A stretch of DNA of 64,000 nucleotides from Massariosphaeria phaeospora (Eukaryota; Ascomycota; Dothideomycetes; Pleosporales): contig JAADJZ010000005.1 of assembly GCA_011032825.1 (NCBI GenBank), positions 1,245,001 through 1,309,000 of the forward strand. Direction: 5' to 3'. Position numbers and translations under genes: made by a program. Shown one piece after another: positions 1-11,506 of this stretch. The notes under the pieces are model-generated. The model searched no databases and was not told where the DNA came from. It saw only the letters and a list, made by a program, of their open reading frames with translations. Numbering within the stretch: the first letter of the stretch is position 1; each line of letters begins with the position of its first letter.

Positions 1-1072
1 TCGGCTCATCGACTTCGACCAGGTCACCTTATCCTCGCTCAACCGGCATGCCGTAGCAACTTTAGCAGATGTGGGGACTCCCAAAGTCCACTGCATCCGG
101 CGACGACTAGAGCAAGTCACTCCCTGGACGCATTTTGACTGCCGAAACGAACTCTTCGGCGAAGATAACGCAGACGCACAGCTCGCGCCCATGGACGGCC
201 AAGCACCAGATTTCGTCATCGATGCCATTGACAATATCGACAGCAAGGTGGCATTGCTGTACTATTGCTACAAGCACAAACTTAGAGTCATATCGTCCAT
301 GGGCGCAGGCTGCAAATCCGACCCGACCAAACTCTTCATCGGCGACATCTCCACCAGCACTGACGACCCCCTCTCCAAAGCGACCCGCCGACGACTCCGC
401 GCCCTCGGCGTCAAACACGGCATCCCCGTAGTCTTCTCCACGGAGAAACCCGGCCCCGGCAAAGCCGAGCTGATGCCCCTCCCCGCCGAGGAGTTCGCAA
501 AAGGCAGCGTAAGCGACCTGAGCGTGCTCCCCGACTTCCGCGTGCGAATCCTGCCCGTGCTCGGCACCATGCCCGCCATCTTCGGGCTCGCTGTCGCCAA
601 CCACGTCATCCTCAACACGGCCGGCTACCCGCACGAGTACCTGCCGGCCAAGTCGCGCGACAAGATGTACGACGGCATCCTCGGCGCGCTGCAAGGCGCC
701 GAAGAGCGCCTCGCCCGCGCAAAAGGCTACCAGTCGCAAGGCCTGAAGATCCCCATCACGCAGGACGACGTGGGCTACCTCATCGAGGAGGTGTACCACG
801 GCCGCAGCATCATCAGCGGCCTGTCGACGCGGCTGTGCCTGATCCGATGGAACAAGCCCGTCGACAACTTCGTCGACAAGCACACGCCCGGCCAGAAGAA
901 CTCGCTGCTGGAGATGAAGGATCTGGTGTGCGTGACGAAAGAGGAGGCGGTGAAGCACGAGAAAAAAGTGCTGATAGGAGGGAAGAAGCTGGAGGATGTG
1001 TATGATGCGAAGGTGTTGCTTGCGGTGGAGACGCGGATGAGGGAGGAGGAGCGGTTTGAGCGGTTTCGGTAG
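1..1072 (+). CDS. tRNA threonylcarbamoyladenosine dehydratase (TcdA/Tcd1-Tcd2 family), 5' end outside window
   Basis: ThiF/E1-like enzyme that, in this family, uses ATP to dehydrate t6A37 of tRNA to the cyclic form ct6A; the yeast homologues sit on the mitochondrial outer membrane. The frame is open from base 2, giving 356 visible residues with no start. Visible signs are the E1-like stretch RLIDFDQVTLSSLNRHA, the acidic DAIDNIDSK strand-loop, SSMGAGCKSDPTK and PVVFSTEKP, all typical of TcdA-type proteins. The ATP-binding glycine-rich loop (GxGGVGS) must lie upstream of the window. The C-terminal third (YLIEEVYHGRS, LCLIRW) is the usual eukaryotic extension. The long antisense frame over this gene is a shadow of its GC-rich third positions. 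I am confident of the family; I cannot tell which of the two yeast paralogues it matches. Confidence 0.9.
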   Translation, partial: RLIDFDQVTLSSLNRHAVATLADVGTPKVHCIRRRLEQVTPWTHFDCRNELFGEDNADAQLAPMDGQAPDFVIDAIDNIDSKVALLYYCYKHKLRVISSMGAGCKSDPTKLFIGDISTSTDDPLSKATRRRLRALGVKHGIPVVFSTEKPGPGKAELMPLPAEEFAKGSVSDLSVLPDFRVRILPVLGTMPAIFGLAVANHVILNTAGYPHEYLPAKSRDKMYDGILGALQGAEERLARAKGYQSQGLKIPITQDDVGYLIEEVYHGRSIISGLSTRLCLIRWNKPVDNFVDKHTPGQKNSLLEMKDLVCVTKEEAVKHEKKVLIGGKKLEDVYDAKVLLAVETRMREEERFERFR

Positions 1073-1856
1073 ATGCGTGTCCCAATTTCGGACTGTGCAA
1101 AATCTCTTCCCTCCGATATTTTAGTTAGTCCAAGCAAGTGGCTCTTATCAAACAATACGAATTATGTAGTCTCGGTGCACAACGGCGTATCTGCATGTCC
1201 CAAAAGGCTGTGTCTACGCTACATAGTCTACGAGGTTACTCCGCAGACGCAGAGCAGCCTTGTCTCCTCCCCCCTGCCTGCGTAATAAATAGAAGATTGC
1301 TTCTACGGCCACGTTCTCCTTGTACGCCCACGTTCGCCGACAGCAAGGTTACAATGCGTAGATCTCCGAGTTGACAATACTAAAGCAATCAAACGCCATC
1401 ACCAGCTACAGATAGTTAGCCGGAGGGGAACAAGCCAAGGTTACCAAGTACGTAGCATTAGCATGGACAGCAAATGCAAGGGATTAAGGATGCAGACAAA
1501 GCTGAGGGAGACGCGGTGGTGGGCAGAGAGGAAACGGGGCTTCCGCTGTTTGGATTGGAACAGCACACATTGTCTGTGTGATTGTTTCGTTGGGAAGACA
1601 TCATGCTACATGCGCTACGTACGCTACAAACAACAAACACATGCAAACGTGCCCGTAAATTCCTTCGACAATGCACTCCCAGATGCCGCAGCACCGCTAG
1701 CCATGCCCCAAAGCACACTTCAGCATACCATCCATCTATCTATCTCGCCATAAAATCCCCACCCTCCCTCCAGTCACTACCCCCTTATCCCCAACCGATC
1801 TCGTCGCATGCCCAACCCAATCTACTGTCTGTCTACTGTGGTTTTTGTCGTGCGTG
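1073..1856. other. intergenic, convergent 3' regions
   Basis: Space between the end of the plus-strand dehydratase and the end of the minus-strand EBP gene. No open frame here resembles a protein. It should hold the 3' untranslated regions of both convergent genes; I see no RNA gene. Confidence 0.6.
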
Positions 1857-1895
1857 GTCAGTCAGTCAGTCAGTCAGTCAGTCAGTCAGTCAGTC
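1857..1895 (+). repeat. (GTCA)n microsatellite overlapping a stop codon
   Basis: Nearly ten perfect GTCA units. Read on the minus strand, the first unit supplies the TGA stop (1890-1892) of the EBP-like gene, so the array begins exactly at the end of that coding region and continues into its 3' untranslated region. Confidence 0.9.
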
Positions 1896-3205
1896 GTCTT
1901 TCTTGAGGTAATTGACCAGATCGACCATTTCGGCTTGCGACATGGCGGAGCTCATGGCTGCGTAGGCTTCGTAGAGGATCCAGAGCGGGAAGACGACCCA
2001 GAGGCCGTTGAAGAAGACGAGGTAGAGCCAGCTGGAAAGAAGGGGCTGTTAGCTGAGGGGGACTTTTGCGGGGGGGGGGGGGTATTGGGTGTGGGAGAGG
2101 TGCAATGTAGGAGCGCGATTTGGAAAGAGGCGAGAGGAGAAACGAAAAGACGTCTTAGGGACGGACTAGACGACGAGGGCGCCGCAGCCACGACGCCAGC
2201 AGGTAGCGTCTAGAATAATGTGTGGGTGGGAGTGCAGTCGAGAGCCTGGCCCGAGAGCCTGGAAACAGACGAGGCGAAACACGCGTAACGCGCGACAGGA
2301 ACGAAAGCAAAGAGATAGGCCCACTACTCACAGATACATCCAATTCGAAGTGTCAAGGTTCGGCGAGCCGGTCAGCCACTCAGGGGCAAAAGTCATGAAG
2401 CCTATGGGAGCGGTGAACCACGTGTCAGCGCAGCACTCGAGCAGAACAGGACCCCATCGCCATGCAGCCACAACAAACAAACAGCGCATACCCCTCAATA
2501 CGCGCGTGTCCGTTGACTCAGGACCAATTCATCTATGCATATGATGTTCCCGCCTCTTTTTTTTTTACGTTTCGTGTCGGAAGAGATCGGTATTTCGAAA
2601 TGCTCACCTCCATACAACTCCGCCGTCGCCAGCACCACCATCCAAAACCACCTCTTAAGCACGCCCTTCCTCTCCTCGCGCCTTAACAACTCGCACACCC
2701 ACAGCGCCAGCGGCGCCGCCACCGCCACAGTCAAGATCTCCAGACTCACAACCGTCAAGTCGGTGCCGCCCCAGCGCTTGTCCGCCTTCGCATACTCCTG
2801 CCACAGCCTGCTGAACGGCCCGTCGCCATAGCTCGCGCCATACAGCTTGTCCGGCGCGCCGAGCCAATACACGTCCGGCGGCGTCAGCAGCCGGATGTGC
2901 GGATGCCGCCGCGACGTCACGGAGAAAGATGTCGGCAGCGAGTACGACACGAAGAAGCAGTTGTACAGGAAGGAGCCTTCGAAGACGAGGTGAATGAGCG
3001 CGTCGAACAGGTGCCAGACGAACAGGATGCGGATCTTGAGGGTTGCGGCCGCGGGCAAGAGCCGGATCGAGGCCGCGTACGCGCCGGCGAGTAAGGCTAC
3101 TACCGCGAGTAGGGAGATTATCGTCGTGGCATCGATTTCCGGGCCCTGTCCGGCCGCCGCGTGATGCGAATTATAGGCGGGATTCGACGAGGCTCCGCGA
3201 GCCAT
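1890..3205 (-). CDS. EBP-type sterol delta8-delta7 isomerase (EXPERA domain), three exons
   Basis: Emopamil-binding-protein family: integral ER proteins that shift the sterol B-ring double bond from C8 to C7. I join exons 3205-2608, 2401-2332 and 2031-1890 (donors GTGAGC and GTGAGT, acceptors ATAG and CCAG); all phases agree and give 269 residues, close to the family size. The first hydrophobic helix (about residues 28-50) is followed by HLFDALIHLVFEGSF, whose His and Glu are the charged pair conserved in EXPERA proteins. Next come WQEYAKADKRWGG, a helix with LEILTVAVAAPLALW, then ELYGGFMTFAPEWLTGSP across the first intron and SNWMYLWLYLVFFNGLWVVF across the second. The start ATG sits in a good context (GCCATGG). 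Ascomycetes also use the unrelated Erg2, so whether this is the main isomerase or acts on another lipid cannot be told from sequence. Confidence 0.9.
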
Positions 3206-4321
3206 GGCTGCGCTTGGGGGAGCTATAGCATACAGACCGAACTGGTGCGGCAGATGTGGTCGCGTGGGCGGTCGACGGGAAATGAGGTTGTAGAGAGTCC
3301 AATTGTCGTGCGCGATTGCTGCATGGAGCAGGCGGTGAGCGGTGAAGCGGCCGGCAGAACTGCCGGCGAAGTGTCACATGGCTGTTGTCTCGCCTCCATC
3401 TGGACTGTGGGCCTCGATTTCTAGCGGTAAGTCGCACGCGTCCATGTATAATCAATCCCCTTTCTCCTGTTGTCCTCTTTGAAGATACCTCTTCCGTTGA
3501 GAGACATTGCTCACCGCCCACAAGTAGGTTCGTTGCTGATTAGGACTAGAAATGTACAGTCTGGTCCACACAGTATGTTAGCCTTCAGTTGAGTTCACCG
3601 GAGCTGTACAAAGTTCAAACAGTCCTGTTCAATCTTCCCTCTACCGACGCTAAGATGTCAAGTTTCTAGTACACGAACACCAAGGTCGAATCCGGAAAGA
3701 ACAACACGCAGACCGAGAACAACATCGTCTCACACCACCTGAAGTATATCGACAATGCACTCGCTCAATTTCTTATGTCGCCTGTCTCCTATGAGCGGAA
3801 ACGAGGGGTTTCCTAATAATAAAAACACCGACTAAAATAATGCAGAGCCAAACACTTTTCCATCCCAATGAGAGTCGCGGCCAAACAGGACGCAGCCAGC
3901 ATCGCTGCCCAATCCCAGGATTGAAGTCGCTCCGGATAAAGAGCATTACAACCAATCTATGGTTGAAGAACGGCGAAGGTGATAGAGATACCCAAGCAAG
4001 CAACTCCCTCCGAGCCCATAAGAACGCCTTACTAAAATGACACGCGCGAAAGGACCGTCCCAAAATGCAACAAGAAAGGCCGTCCCGCAAAATGCTGGAA
4101 AGAAACGGGACGGGTGGTTCCAAGAGGATGGCGCCAAAGAAAACAATCGCAAGGCCCTTGAACTTCGATTCGTACCGTGTCGAATTGACTCGTGAGCGTC
4201 GGTGATTGCGTGTCAAGGACGTCCGCTCCACTAATCAAAGTTCAAGTCGGGTCGTAAGCGCGTGATCGTGACCAAAGAGATTCGTTAATCATAGTCCCTC
4301 CAGACCCCGGTCCTATACCCT
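3206..4321. other. intergenic, nothing recognised
   Basis: Upstream region of the EBP-like gene and downstream region of the PP1 subunit gene. Short frames exist on both strands but none has protein-like composition or splice partners. No RNA gene or repeat array seen. Confidence 0.5.
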
Positions 4322-6524
4322 TTAAACACACGCCTGACGAGCATGGCTGGGTTCGGGGAAGATCCCGCCATGCATGCTGTATCCATATTGGAACTGGGAT
4401 GCCACATAATTTTCAGGACCGGACCCTGTAACCGGTCCTGGAGACGTTGAGCGAGATAGAAAGTGGTTCGAACTGTGTGATGTAGACCTGGAATCATTCG
4501 CACCATCGACTAGTACAGGCATAACGGGAGATGGAGGACTATTCGATGCAGAAGACTGGTTGCTTTCCGAGCTGTTGGCAAAGCCCTCAATCGCCCCATC
4601 AGTATCAGCATTCTGAGAAGCTGGCGAAGAAGCTTTCGGCGAATCCTTTCCAGAGGATGTACCAAACTGGGGTATAATTAGTATCCGTTTAGGCCATTCC
4701 GCCGGGGTGTGGAGCACGTACGAAACAGAACTTCTGTATCAACTCATTGTATTCCGCCGATTGAAGATCCGGCTTTTCGGCAGACCAAGACTCGGGTCGA
4801 GTACCAGGAATAGGCGCAGCTGCTGAGCTCGTCTTCGCTTTGATACCGCTACGGTCACCGAGGGCGCTCTGTGCATTAGACAAAGCAGCCGTGAGAGAGG
4901 CACCGAAATCATAGCGTGTCGAGAAGGCCTGGCCACCCGTAGGACGACGAGAAGCTTGGTCCGGAAAAAGATTCCCACGCTTGCTCTTCGGCTTGAGGCG
5001 GATCGAAGAACTAGGTGAGTCTCCGAGGACAACCTGACGTGCGCCGAACTCAAATTTAGAATCAAACCCATGGCCGAAGTCGTCATCGAACGACCCAGCG
5101 GGCATGGAACGGGGTCGAGGTGCGGATGGTGAGTGGCGGCTACGTGGTATGGCACCCAGGGTACCAGGACTCTGCCCTGGCACTCTCGGTTTTGCCTTCG
5201 ACTTCTTGACAAAATCGACTTGATAATTCATTGAACCATTATTGTCCCAAAAGTCCTGTCCATTGACAGTATACCGTACGCAAAGAAGTAAGGTCTTCGA
5301 CGCCAAGTTCGCTTGATCCGCAAGCTTAATGTTGAAGTTGAATCGGTCACATCCATCATTGCTCTGCTTCTTCCGGACGTCATGATTATACTCGGCGACA
5401 ACCTCAGATGTGGTCTTCCAGTAGTCGAGAGTGAAGCGGGCGATGACCAGCTTTTGAAAGGCAATGTTGGCACAGGCAACAGTGCCTACCAGGGTTTGAT
5501 TGTCGGAAGCCAGAAATATTCTCTCCACACGGACTGGCATTGTTTGGCGGTCAAAGGAATTTGACGGGAAGTTGGTCAGCTTGATCTCCCACTCGTCTCG
5601 CTTTGATCGGTGGTCGTTATTGAAGGGATACTCGCTCTCGCTGTCGTAAGTCTCGACAGGGGAGGATCCAGCACTAACAGCAATAGGGCGATCCACTTGG
5701 AGGAAGTGCCTTACCTGCTCAATGTCTTCATTGAAATGCACAGCCTTCGAATATGTTGGAGTCCCTGGCATACTGGAAGGCCTTCGTCGAGAGGAGGGTC
5801 GGAGTGCGGGTTTCACCAGCTCGCCAGACTTCTTGCGGAGTAGGGGCGGTTTCATCCGTAACCCATCGTCCTCTGCATCGCTGCCTTCTGAAGAGCTGAT
5901 AACTGGTTGGGTGTGGAGCGGTGAAACCACGTGCTGGGACAGTGTTATCTCGCTCGAGGACCGGGAATGTGAGATCTTGCGGGCCTCTGGGGTGAGTGAT
6001 CGTACGGGGTTAGAGGCCTTGAGAATCGGCGTAGCATCGGCGGGAGGTGCGGCGACCTGTTCGCGAGTAGGCGACGGTACTCTCTTGACATCGATGTGCT
6101 GAAGCGCTTCTTGCAGTTCTTTGAGGTTACCAATGTTTCGCCCTCGCTCTTCGTCGTCATCCGAGGAATCAGGAGGCGTCGTGATGGCACCTGACGGAAT
6201 CAGAAGATGATTTACAGGAGGGGGGGATTGTCGGAGGCTACCATGTGTAGACGGACTATGGCCGTGATGAGCGTCAGCGAGCGCTGTTACGCTGCCGTTG
6301 GTCACCTGGCCATTTGCAGCAGTGTTGTTCGCGGTCGAGACGGAGGGCGAGCGACGGTGTTTGTTGAGGTACGATGTAGATGAAACCGAGCGAGGTAGCG
6401 CAGGCCTGTGGGCGGAGGCGGGCGAGAGCGAGAGCTGGTCGACGTAGGAATGGTTGCGAGTGAGGATAGGGCTCGTGGGCTTGGAGGTTGCAGGCGACTG
6501 CGGGGCGGGTGGAGTGTAAGGCAT
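4322..6524 (-). CDS. protein phosphatase 1 regulatory (glycogen-targeting) subunit with CBM21 domain, two exons
   Basis: Relative of yeast Gac1/Pig1 and animal PPP1R3: it carries type-1 phosphatase to glycogen and so promotes glycogen synthase activity. Exons 6524-4722 and 4666-4322 join in phase 0 (donor GTACGT after QKFCF, acceptor CCCCAG), giving 715 residues. Residues 1-250 are Ser/Pro-rich and probably disordered. At 259-264, SKAVHF is a clear RVxF-type PP1 docking motif. Residues about 310-440 form the CBM21 starch/glycogen-binding domain: WEIKLTNFP, VERIFLASDNQTLVGTVACA, FTLDYWKTTSEV, RFNFNIKLADQ, and WDNNGSMNYQVDF with the NNG/NY pattern of the family. The tail is low-complexity Ser/Asn. 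A 5' untranslated intron in 6525-7100 is possible. Confidence in the family is high; the last 20 residues are less certain because a further 3' exon cannot be excluded. Confidence 0.9.
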
Positions 6525-9500
6525 TCGGCCGACTTGCTAGGTCGATGAAGTGGTCGAATGGAACGAACGGGGTTGAATCAACAGGCCCAGGTCATTACAA
6601 AGAGGATATCAAGAAGCGGTGTTGTCTGTGGTGGTGGGTTAGCTGGGTGCTCTGGTGTGCAAGCCAAAGAAAATTCTGGCAGATAAGGCAAGCGATGACA
6701 GCCATGTGCTGATTCACCAGCACAGTACTGCCAATCTTGTAATCAAAGATGTACTCACAGAAAGCAAGTGAAAGAGCGGCTCGGGGGAGCTTCACTCGCA
6801 GGGGGGAAATCGTAGGAGGGTCGCGACACCAACGGGGTTCACAGCTAGCGAAAGCTGTGACGTCGGGATATGGCGTGTATCTCGAAGCCGTGACGGGAGG
6901 CAGACTTGCAATGTGAAAGGCAGTCTGGGAGGGAGGTGAAGTCCGGCAGCTTCCGTGGACACAGAAAGGGCTTTCTGCGTGCTCGACGGGGAGGAAGGCG
7001 TGGTCTGCTGCGCGGGTTGAGGCTGCCGTGGATTGACAAGCACCGCGAAGGGCCGTTGGGGTCTCAGCCGAATCAATGGGCTTGGGCGGGCCTGTAAATA
7101 GCAGTCGAGGCTGGCAGTGGCCTAGGGGAGAGGGTGGAGCGAGGGTGGAGAGAGAGAGAAGGGGAGCGAGATGTGTTGAGGAGCCGTAGCGCAGCAAAAG
7201 CAGGCGGCGACTATTGGCGGCGGCCCAGCAGCGCTTTTGGAGGCCTGGGCCGGGATGGGATGGATGTTCGATAACCGGACTGGGGTTGGGCGGATGGGTC
7301 GGGCGCACGGGCGCACGGGCTGCTGCACCAGTGCGGAAGCGAGTTAATGGCGTGTTGACTCCAACCCGCCTGCAGCAGACTGCAGCAAAACCAGTTGATC
7401 CCCCAAGGCACAGACCGGGATGGCGACCAAGGATCCAAGGATTTACGCGCAGGCTTGCAGCAGCGCAGCAGATGCAGTGCGATACGGCCAAGCGGCAGCG
7501 ACCGGCCTGCAGCTTCTGGCGCGAGCGAAGGCGGAGGCGGAGACAATGGCGACACAAGAGGAGGGGCGGCGGCGAACCGCGCAGGAGTCTCTAGAGGAAC
7601 AACAAAGGACTGCTGGGCTGTGGCTATCGACCTCGCCGCCGACCACGGGCACGGGTGGATTCTCTTATGCTTCTTTATCGAGCATAATCCGCCGGAGCCA
7701 GACTGGCCTCAAGTCACGCCGCAGCAACGCCCTCGCTGGCCACGCCCTCGAAACAGCTGTGGTACTCAGCAGCCGCCCTCTCCCCCCACCAGGGCCATCA
7801 GTCATCGCAGGCATCGCAGTTCGCTCGGGGACGGCACTCGTTCACCACCTGCACCGTTGCTATCGTGCCTCATGGGCTGACAAACGGCCTGGGGCGCCGC
7901 CCACACGCCGATAAGGGCCACTCTACGCTGCAGCTGCCCGCTCCGCAAATTGAGCGGGTGCTGGGGCTTTATGCTTTTGCTAGCCTTGTACGCGGCTTTC
8001 CTGCTGGTTCCAAGGTTGCTTGCTTGCTTGCTTGCGTCGCAGCTACTTGTACGAAGCCACGCACGCGCTGCGGCGTGTGGTCGAGCAAAATTACAAAATT
8101 ACGCCGATGCACCCGGCCAGGGCCCGTGAGCAATGATGTCACGGCAAGCGAGCCTGCCGTTCGCGTCAGGAGCACAAGGCGAGACCTCACTCTTTGTCCT
8201 CACAGTTTGTTTCATTCAGCGTGTAAAAAGTCTTTACGCCGGTACCTGAAGGCGCAGGCATGGAGGTATGCGGCGCACCCTCTTTGTGGTCGTCGCCCCC
8301 TTCAGAACTTTGAAGATGCATCCCGAGCTGCGAACTTCGGGACAAGATCGCCGCTGTAAGAAAGCGGTCGCGGTGACACGCCAATCGCAAGCCGCGCAGC
8401 CCAGCACCGCTTGCTAGCTAGGGGGCCTTGCACGCCGTTCGGACCTGCCCTGCCGTTTGTGGTGGCTGCAAGCGAGTCAGCAGCAGCAGACTCGGCACCG
8501 CCGCACCGAAATTCGACCTCGTTCACGGCGCGAGAGGCTCCTTGACCATCACCACCACGCCATTGGCGACTCCAACAACGTCTCGTTCTATCTACAATGC
8601 TCCAGCGACCAGAGACACGCTCTCGTATCCCCAATTGTCAAGCGTAGTCTTTGAATTGCTACCGACTTCGCTCGCGCGCTAGACATGAGGTTGCGGCAAG
8701 ACGTGAAACTCGCTCGCCCGTGCGGGCAGCAACACCATCTCCGTTGACGGTTATGAGCTCTGCGTAACTACACGGCAATACCCGTATGCGATTGATACTT
8801 GCTACTAGTACGCAGTGACAACTCTGCAGTGAGAGGCTTCGATTTCCCCGCATTTTCTCTATGATTCCAGCCCGCATCTGGCATCTGCATGCAGCTGCAT
8901 GACTCTCGAAAGTCGAGACAAGCCAGCAAGTTACACCGTCTCTCGATAACCTCGAGCGGTACTATCTGGTATGCGTCGGCAGCCGAGAGCAAGTCGCCAT
9001 GCCATCGATGTACTTGATGCTTCCATCAACAACGCGCCGCAACATGAAACGCATTTGCCAAATTATAGATGGCGGATTGCGGCCTGCAAGACTGGTGTGG
9101 CACTGCGACTTAACGAGATGAGGTTGTCCTCGCCAAGTGTGCAACACGACGGATTTTCGGATTTTATTCTTGGATGTCCCACGCGGTCCAAGCGATGCCG
9201 GTCACCCCACTTCGCGTTCGCGGTCAGAGATTTTAAGGCCGGCAGAATCCGCGAGCTTCAGCCACTGAGACGGGCTAGTTGAGCTCGCATGCTGACCGCC
9301 CGCGCCCCCTAGCACAAGCCTCCCCCCACCGATCTACCCCCGAAGGTCGATCGTGCCCACGGGCTTGCATGAAAGTTGAAACCGACGCGACCCAGGCCCA
9401 GACGCGAGTTGCTTCGCCAAATTTACGCCGACAGGAAGAGCAGAAACCACTGTGCTTTTATTGTATCTCGCACCACCCCCAATGCCAGTGCGCACCGTTG

Positions 9501-11484
9501 TTGTTCCACACTTGGCCCCGCGCTGAGGCCATGGTTCACGACCGACTTTTGCGGGGAAATATCCATTCGTGGCCACAACTTCGGTCCTGCTTGCTTTCCT
9601 CGTACCCCTGCGGCAACAACGAGGCGTTCTTAATAGCAATCCTGAAGGCATGTTCCGTAGACGACACCAGAATTGGCCCACGAATCCTGTTTTTCTCGTG
9701 CCGGTAAGCGGGTGCCGCCTCAGCCCACGACAAGGCCGTCATACCAACTACTAATGCGACTCAATTGATCCCTCCAGCACGCCTCAAGTGTTATTACTGC
9801 ATGCCCTTTGCTGGGTCCCTGCTTTGAAACGGGCGTGTACGGCACAGGAGAGGGGGTGAATCGGACCCCAGTTGCGAACCATTCTCAGAAACCCAATTGT
9901 TAATCTCACAGCAAAAGTCGCACCGCAGCATTTTAAGCCGCAGTTGATTATTATGTGAGTGGGTCTCCATCATCGACTTTGCTCACTACTCCGTACACTA
10001 CGTACAGGAATCGCTTACCCACTTCCACCTGGGCTAGTTTTCGAGATACCCTGGTTTTTCGGCGGTGCTGCCATGTTTCGGGCGGCTGATTCCTGGCCAT
10101 GTTACCCTCACCGCTCATTAATCGTCAGATTGGAATCCACGATAAGATTTAGCGACATCGGCGCCAGGTCTATGAGCAGCTTACGCAGACCATGGAATCA
10201 ACTCAGCGCCGTCTCCGAATCGGACCCGCTCGCCGCAACCAAGTGCGACGACCGGTCCTTCTGTTCCCCTCCCCAACACTTCATTGGGCTGAGAGTTGGA
10301 TATCAATACACCACACTCGCGACAACTCTAAACTGTTCCCCCTCAGAAACGACACGTTTACCTCTGTCAAAATAAGTGATCGATAACATCATACTGTACA
10401 AATTCCTCATGGAAGATAGCGTGCACGCCGAAGTGCGGTTTCCCTTGGCAGCTGCTACACATATAACAGCATGTGTCAGCCTTGCCATCTTGTCCTACCG
10501 GTACAATACGGATAAACCTGGAGTCGTTTTCTCTCCGCGATGCCCGGGCTGGTATACCCTCCCAGTCCCTGTAGACTAATAACAAGCAGGGGCCTAGGAA
10601 CACGATCTGTTGTGCGACACACCTACTACAGGGTCTATGAGGATAGTAGATAAGCCTGCCTTGATAACCCGCCAGAAAAGGCGATGCAAGATACCGGCTC
10701 TTGGTCTTTATCGCGGGGTAGGCGTTCGTTAAGCTGTTCAGGTACTCTACTCGGCATTATCTTCCGAAAATGTGACCTTCTTCACAAGTGGACTCATGTT
10801 GACACCTAGATGGTAGGGCTACGCAAGTCTAGATATACCTAGACGTGAGCGTATTACGAGTAGTGCCCGATAGTTGCGATACCATCTCTCTAGCCGCCCA
10901 CGCATCGCCATCTTCAGAACAGATTTGCTTTCCCTTCGATGCATGGCGACAAGACAGACCGATAAAGAAAACTCAAGGTCCGCTCAACAACAGAACCCTC
11001 GCAATCCCAGTCCGTAATCACTCCATCACAGGCGGCAAACCGGAACAGACCACTCTCACACCACCTCAAATCCAACGGACCAACCAACGAGCGCCGAGCT
11101 CCGCAACGTGCCCAAGCGTGACGCCAGTAACGCGGCTGCATGCGAGCCCTGCACGAGCGCATGCATTCTGCCTCAACAAAAATACTCCTCCCCCACTCGG
11201 CATGCTTCCATGGTACGCAATCGTCGTTAGCTATTGTCACACGAGCTGGCCTCAACCAGTCTTTGTGCGACCCCAAGTCGAGAACGTTGGGCCTGCGAGA
11301 TAACATCGCGTCGGCACATATAACCCGAGCGGACCGAGTACGGACAAGACGCGCTGTCTGGAGTGCCGCATGTAGCGGATATCGCTTCTCTAGGCAGGCA
11401 GCCTGCCACTGTTTCTGCGAACGGGGACGCGAGATTTCCGATCGAGCGATAAGAGGAGTCCGTAACTCCGCAGCTCCATAGCAG

Positions 11485-11506
11485 CAACAACAACAACAAC
11501 AACAAC
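11485..11506 (+). repeat. (CAA)n microsatellite
   Basis: About seven CAA units in the gene-poor interval, not inside any supported gene. Confidence 0.8.

Noticed and set aside
107..958. Long minus-strand frame opposite the t6A dehydratase
   Set aside because: Its residues mirror the codons of a recognised enzyme on the other strand; it has no independent features.
6595..7557. 320-codon minus-strand frame upstream of the PP1-subunit gene
   Set aside because: No ATG at its reported start that fits a promoter, Pro/Arg/Ser-rich composition of GC-rich non-coding DNA, and several other frames are open over the same bases.
7420..7914. Ala-rich plus-strand frame starting with a true ATG
   Set aside because: Composition is mildly protein-like, but two other frames are equally open there and no domain, partner exon or start context supports it.
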